This document shows, piece by piece, positions 33,386 through 33,909 of a stretch of DNA of 33,909 bases. A program made the translations under genes and the position numbers. Each line of letters begins with the position of its first letter. Position 1 is the first letter of the stretch. A model generated the notes under the pieces. That model was not told where the DNA came from. It did not search any database and saw only the letters and a list, made by a program, of their open reading frames with translations. The stretch covers positions 4,852,347 through 4,886,255 of the forward strand of contig NZ_CP083986.1 in assembly GCF_020172685.1 (NCBI RefSeq). Reading direction: 5' to 3'. The stretch comes from [Mycobacterium] nativiensis (GTDB lineage: Bacteria > Actinomycetota > Actinomycetes > Mycobacteriales > Mycobacteriaceae).

Positions 33386-33909
33386 GTGTCGAAAGCGCGC
33401 CTGGTCATCACTGCCGTGGTCCTGGAAGGCCGTCCCGCAGCGGAGGTCTGTGCCCGGTACGGCATCTCGAAGTCGTGGCTCTATGAGCTGCTGGCTCGCT
33501 ACCGCGACGAAGGCGATGCCGCGTTCGAACCACGTTCCCGACGCCCACACACCTGCCCCACGGCGATACCGCCGGACACCATCGACATGATCATGCGCCT
33601 GCGTAAGGAACTGACCCAAGCAGGTCTAGACGCCGGGCCGGCAACCCTGCTCTGGCATCTGCAGCAACACCAGCAGACCCGGGTATCGACGGCGACGGTC
33701 GCACGGATCCTGACCCGCAAAGGCCTCGTCACACCCGCCCCAAAGAAACGCCCGAAGGCCTCCTACATCCGCTTCGAAGCCGAAATGCCCAACCAAACAT
33801 GGCAATCAGACTTCACCCACTATCGCCTCACCGACCGAACCGACGCCGAAATCCTCACCTGGCTAGACGACCACTCCCGCTACGCCCTGCACTGCAGCGC
33901 CCACACCCG
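33386..33909 (+). mobile_element. IS481-family transposase, truncated by contig end
   Basis: About 174 codons are visible from GTG 33386. The protein has an N-terminal helix-turn-helix (VVLEGRPAAEVCARYGISKSWLYELLARY), then RSRRPHTCPTAIPP, a second HTH-like block (TRVSTATVARILTRKGLV), and the start of the DDE integrase core: FEAEMPNQTWQSDFTHYRL with the first Asp, and ILTWLDDHSRY with the second. The catalytic Glu lies beyond the window. This is the IS481 layout. The element sits immediately after the membrane-protein module. Its lower GC content relative to neighbours suggests a recently acquired element. Multi-copy IS elements commonly end short-read contigs, which explains the truncation here. 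Confidence 0.92.

Overview
The window reads as a complete contig (33.9 kb) from a high-GC actinobacterium of the Mycobacterium/Mycolicibacterium group. The evidence is gene content and order: dnaX, an Rv3722c-type aspartate aminotransferase, ffs, tRNA-Ser(GGA), an Rv3723-like membrane protein, polD1/ligC, a WS/DGAT acyltransferase, tRNA-Ser(CGA), tadA with its partner, tyrA, a glycolipid-binding-domain protein, an alkyl-sulfatase-like hydrolase and tcrXY. This follows, with insertions, the M. tuberculosis Rv372x-Rv376x region. The first 19 bases are a Tn5/Nextera mosaic end (library adapter), and the last 500 or so bases are a truncated IS481-family transposase. Both edges are therefore sequencing or assembly boundaries.

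Layout. 20-3521 (minus strand): dnaX cut by the contig edge, a secreted CHAP-like protein, a long palindrome, the aminotransferase and SRP RNA. 3649-4937 (plus): tRNA-Ser(GGA), a strong hairpin, an acidic-tailed membrane protein and a small helical protein. 5051-9714 (minus): two small secreted proteins, then an mmpS-mmpL pair of the MmpS4/L4-MmpS5/L5 type. A TetR regulator is divergent at 9818. The 9714-9818 gap holds an IdeR-like iron box and two palindromes, which suggests iron- and TetR-controlled export, possibly of siderophores. 10475-13498 (minus): PolD1 polymerase, LigC ligase and haloalkane dehalogenase. 13576-14163 (plus): a DUF302 protein and a 52-residue Cys-rich protein behind a CsoR-like palindrome. 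14160-15521 (minus): WS/DGAT. 15571-18387 (plus): a cell-wall operon of Ami1-like amidase, lipoprotein zinc metallopeptidase and proline-rich DUF4333 membrane protein.

18400-19874: an HxlR regulator divergent from a nitrilase-superfamily enzyme whose catalytic-lysine position reads Glu. 19943-21048 (minus): tRNA-Ser(CGA), tadA and a tadA-associated gene. 21106-25610: tyrA, a glycolipid-binding-domain protein, a LapA-like protein, a histidine phosphatase and an alkyl-sulfatase-like metallo-beta-lactamase protein. 25650-27870 (minus): tcrXY. 27910-30590 (plus): an NTF2-like protein, an APH-like kinase and an M20 amidohydrolase. 30674-33232 (plus): the least explained module, a small HTH protein behind an operator-like repeat, followed by three tandem paralogous seven-helix membrane proteins and then a palindrome and the IS481 remnant.

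No stretch over 300 bases lacks a gene. No CRISPR array, prophage structural gene or replication origin was seen. Start codons are often uncertain because mycobacteria use GTG/TTG and leaderless starts; the reasoning for each is given with the gene.
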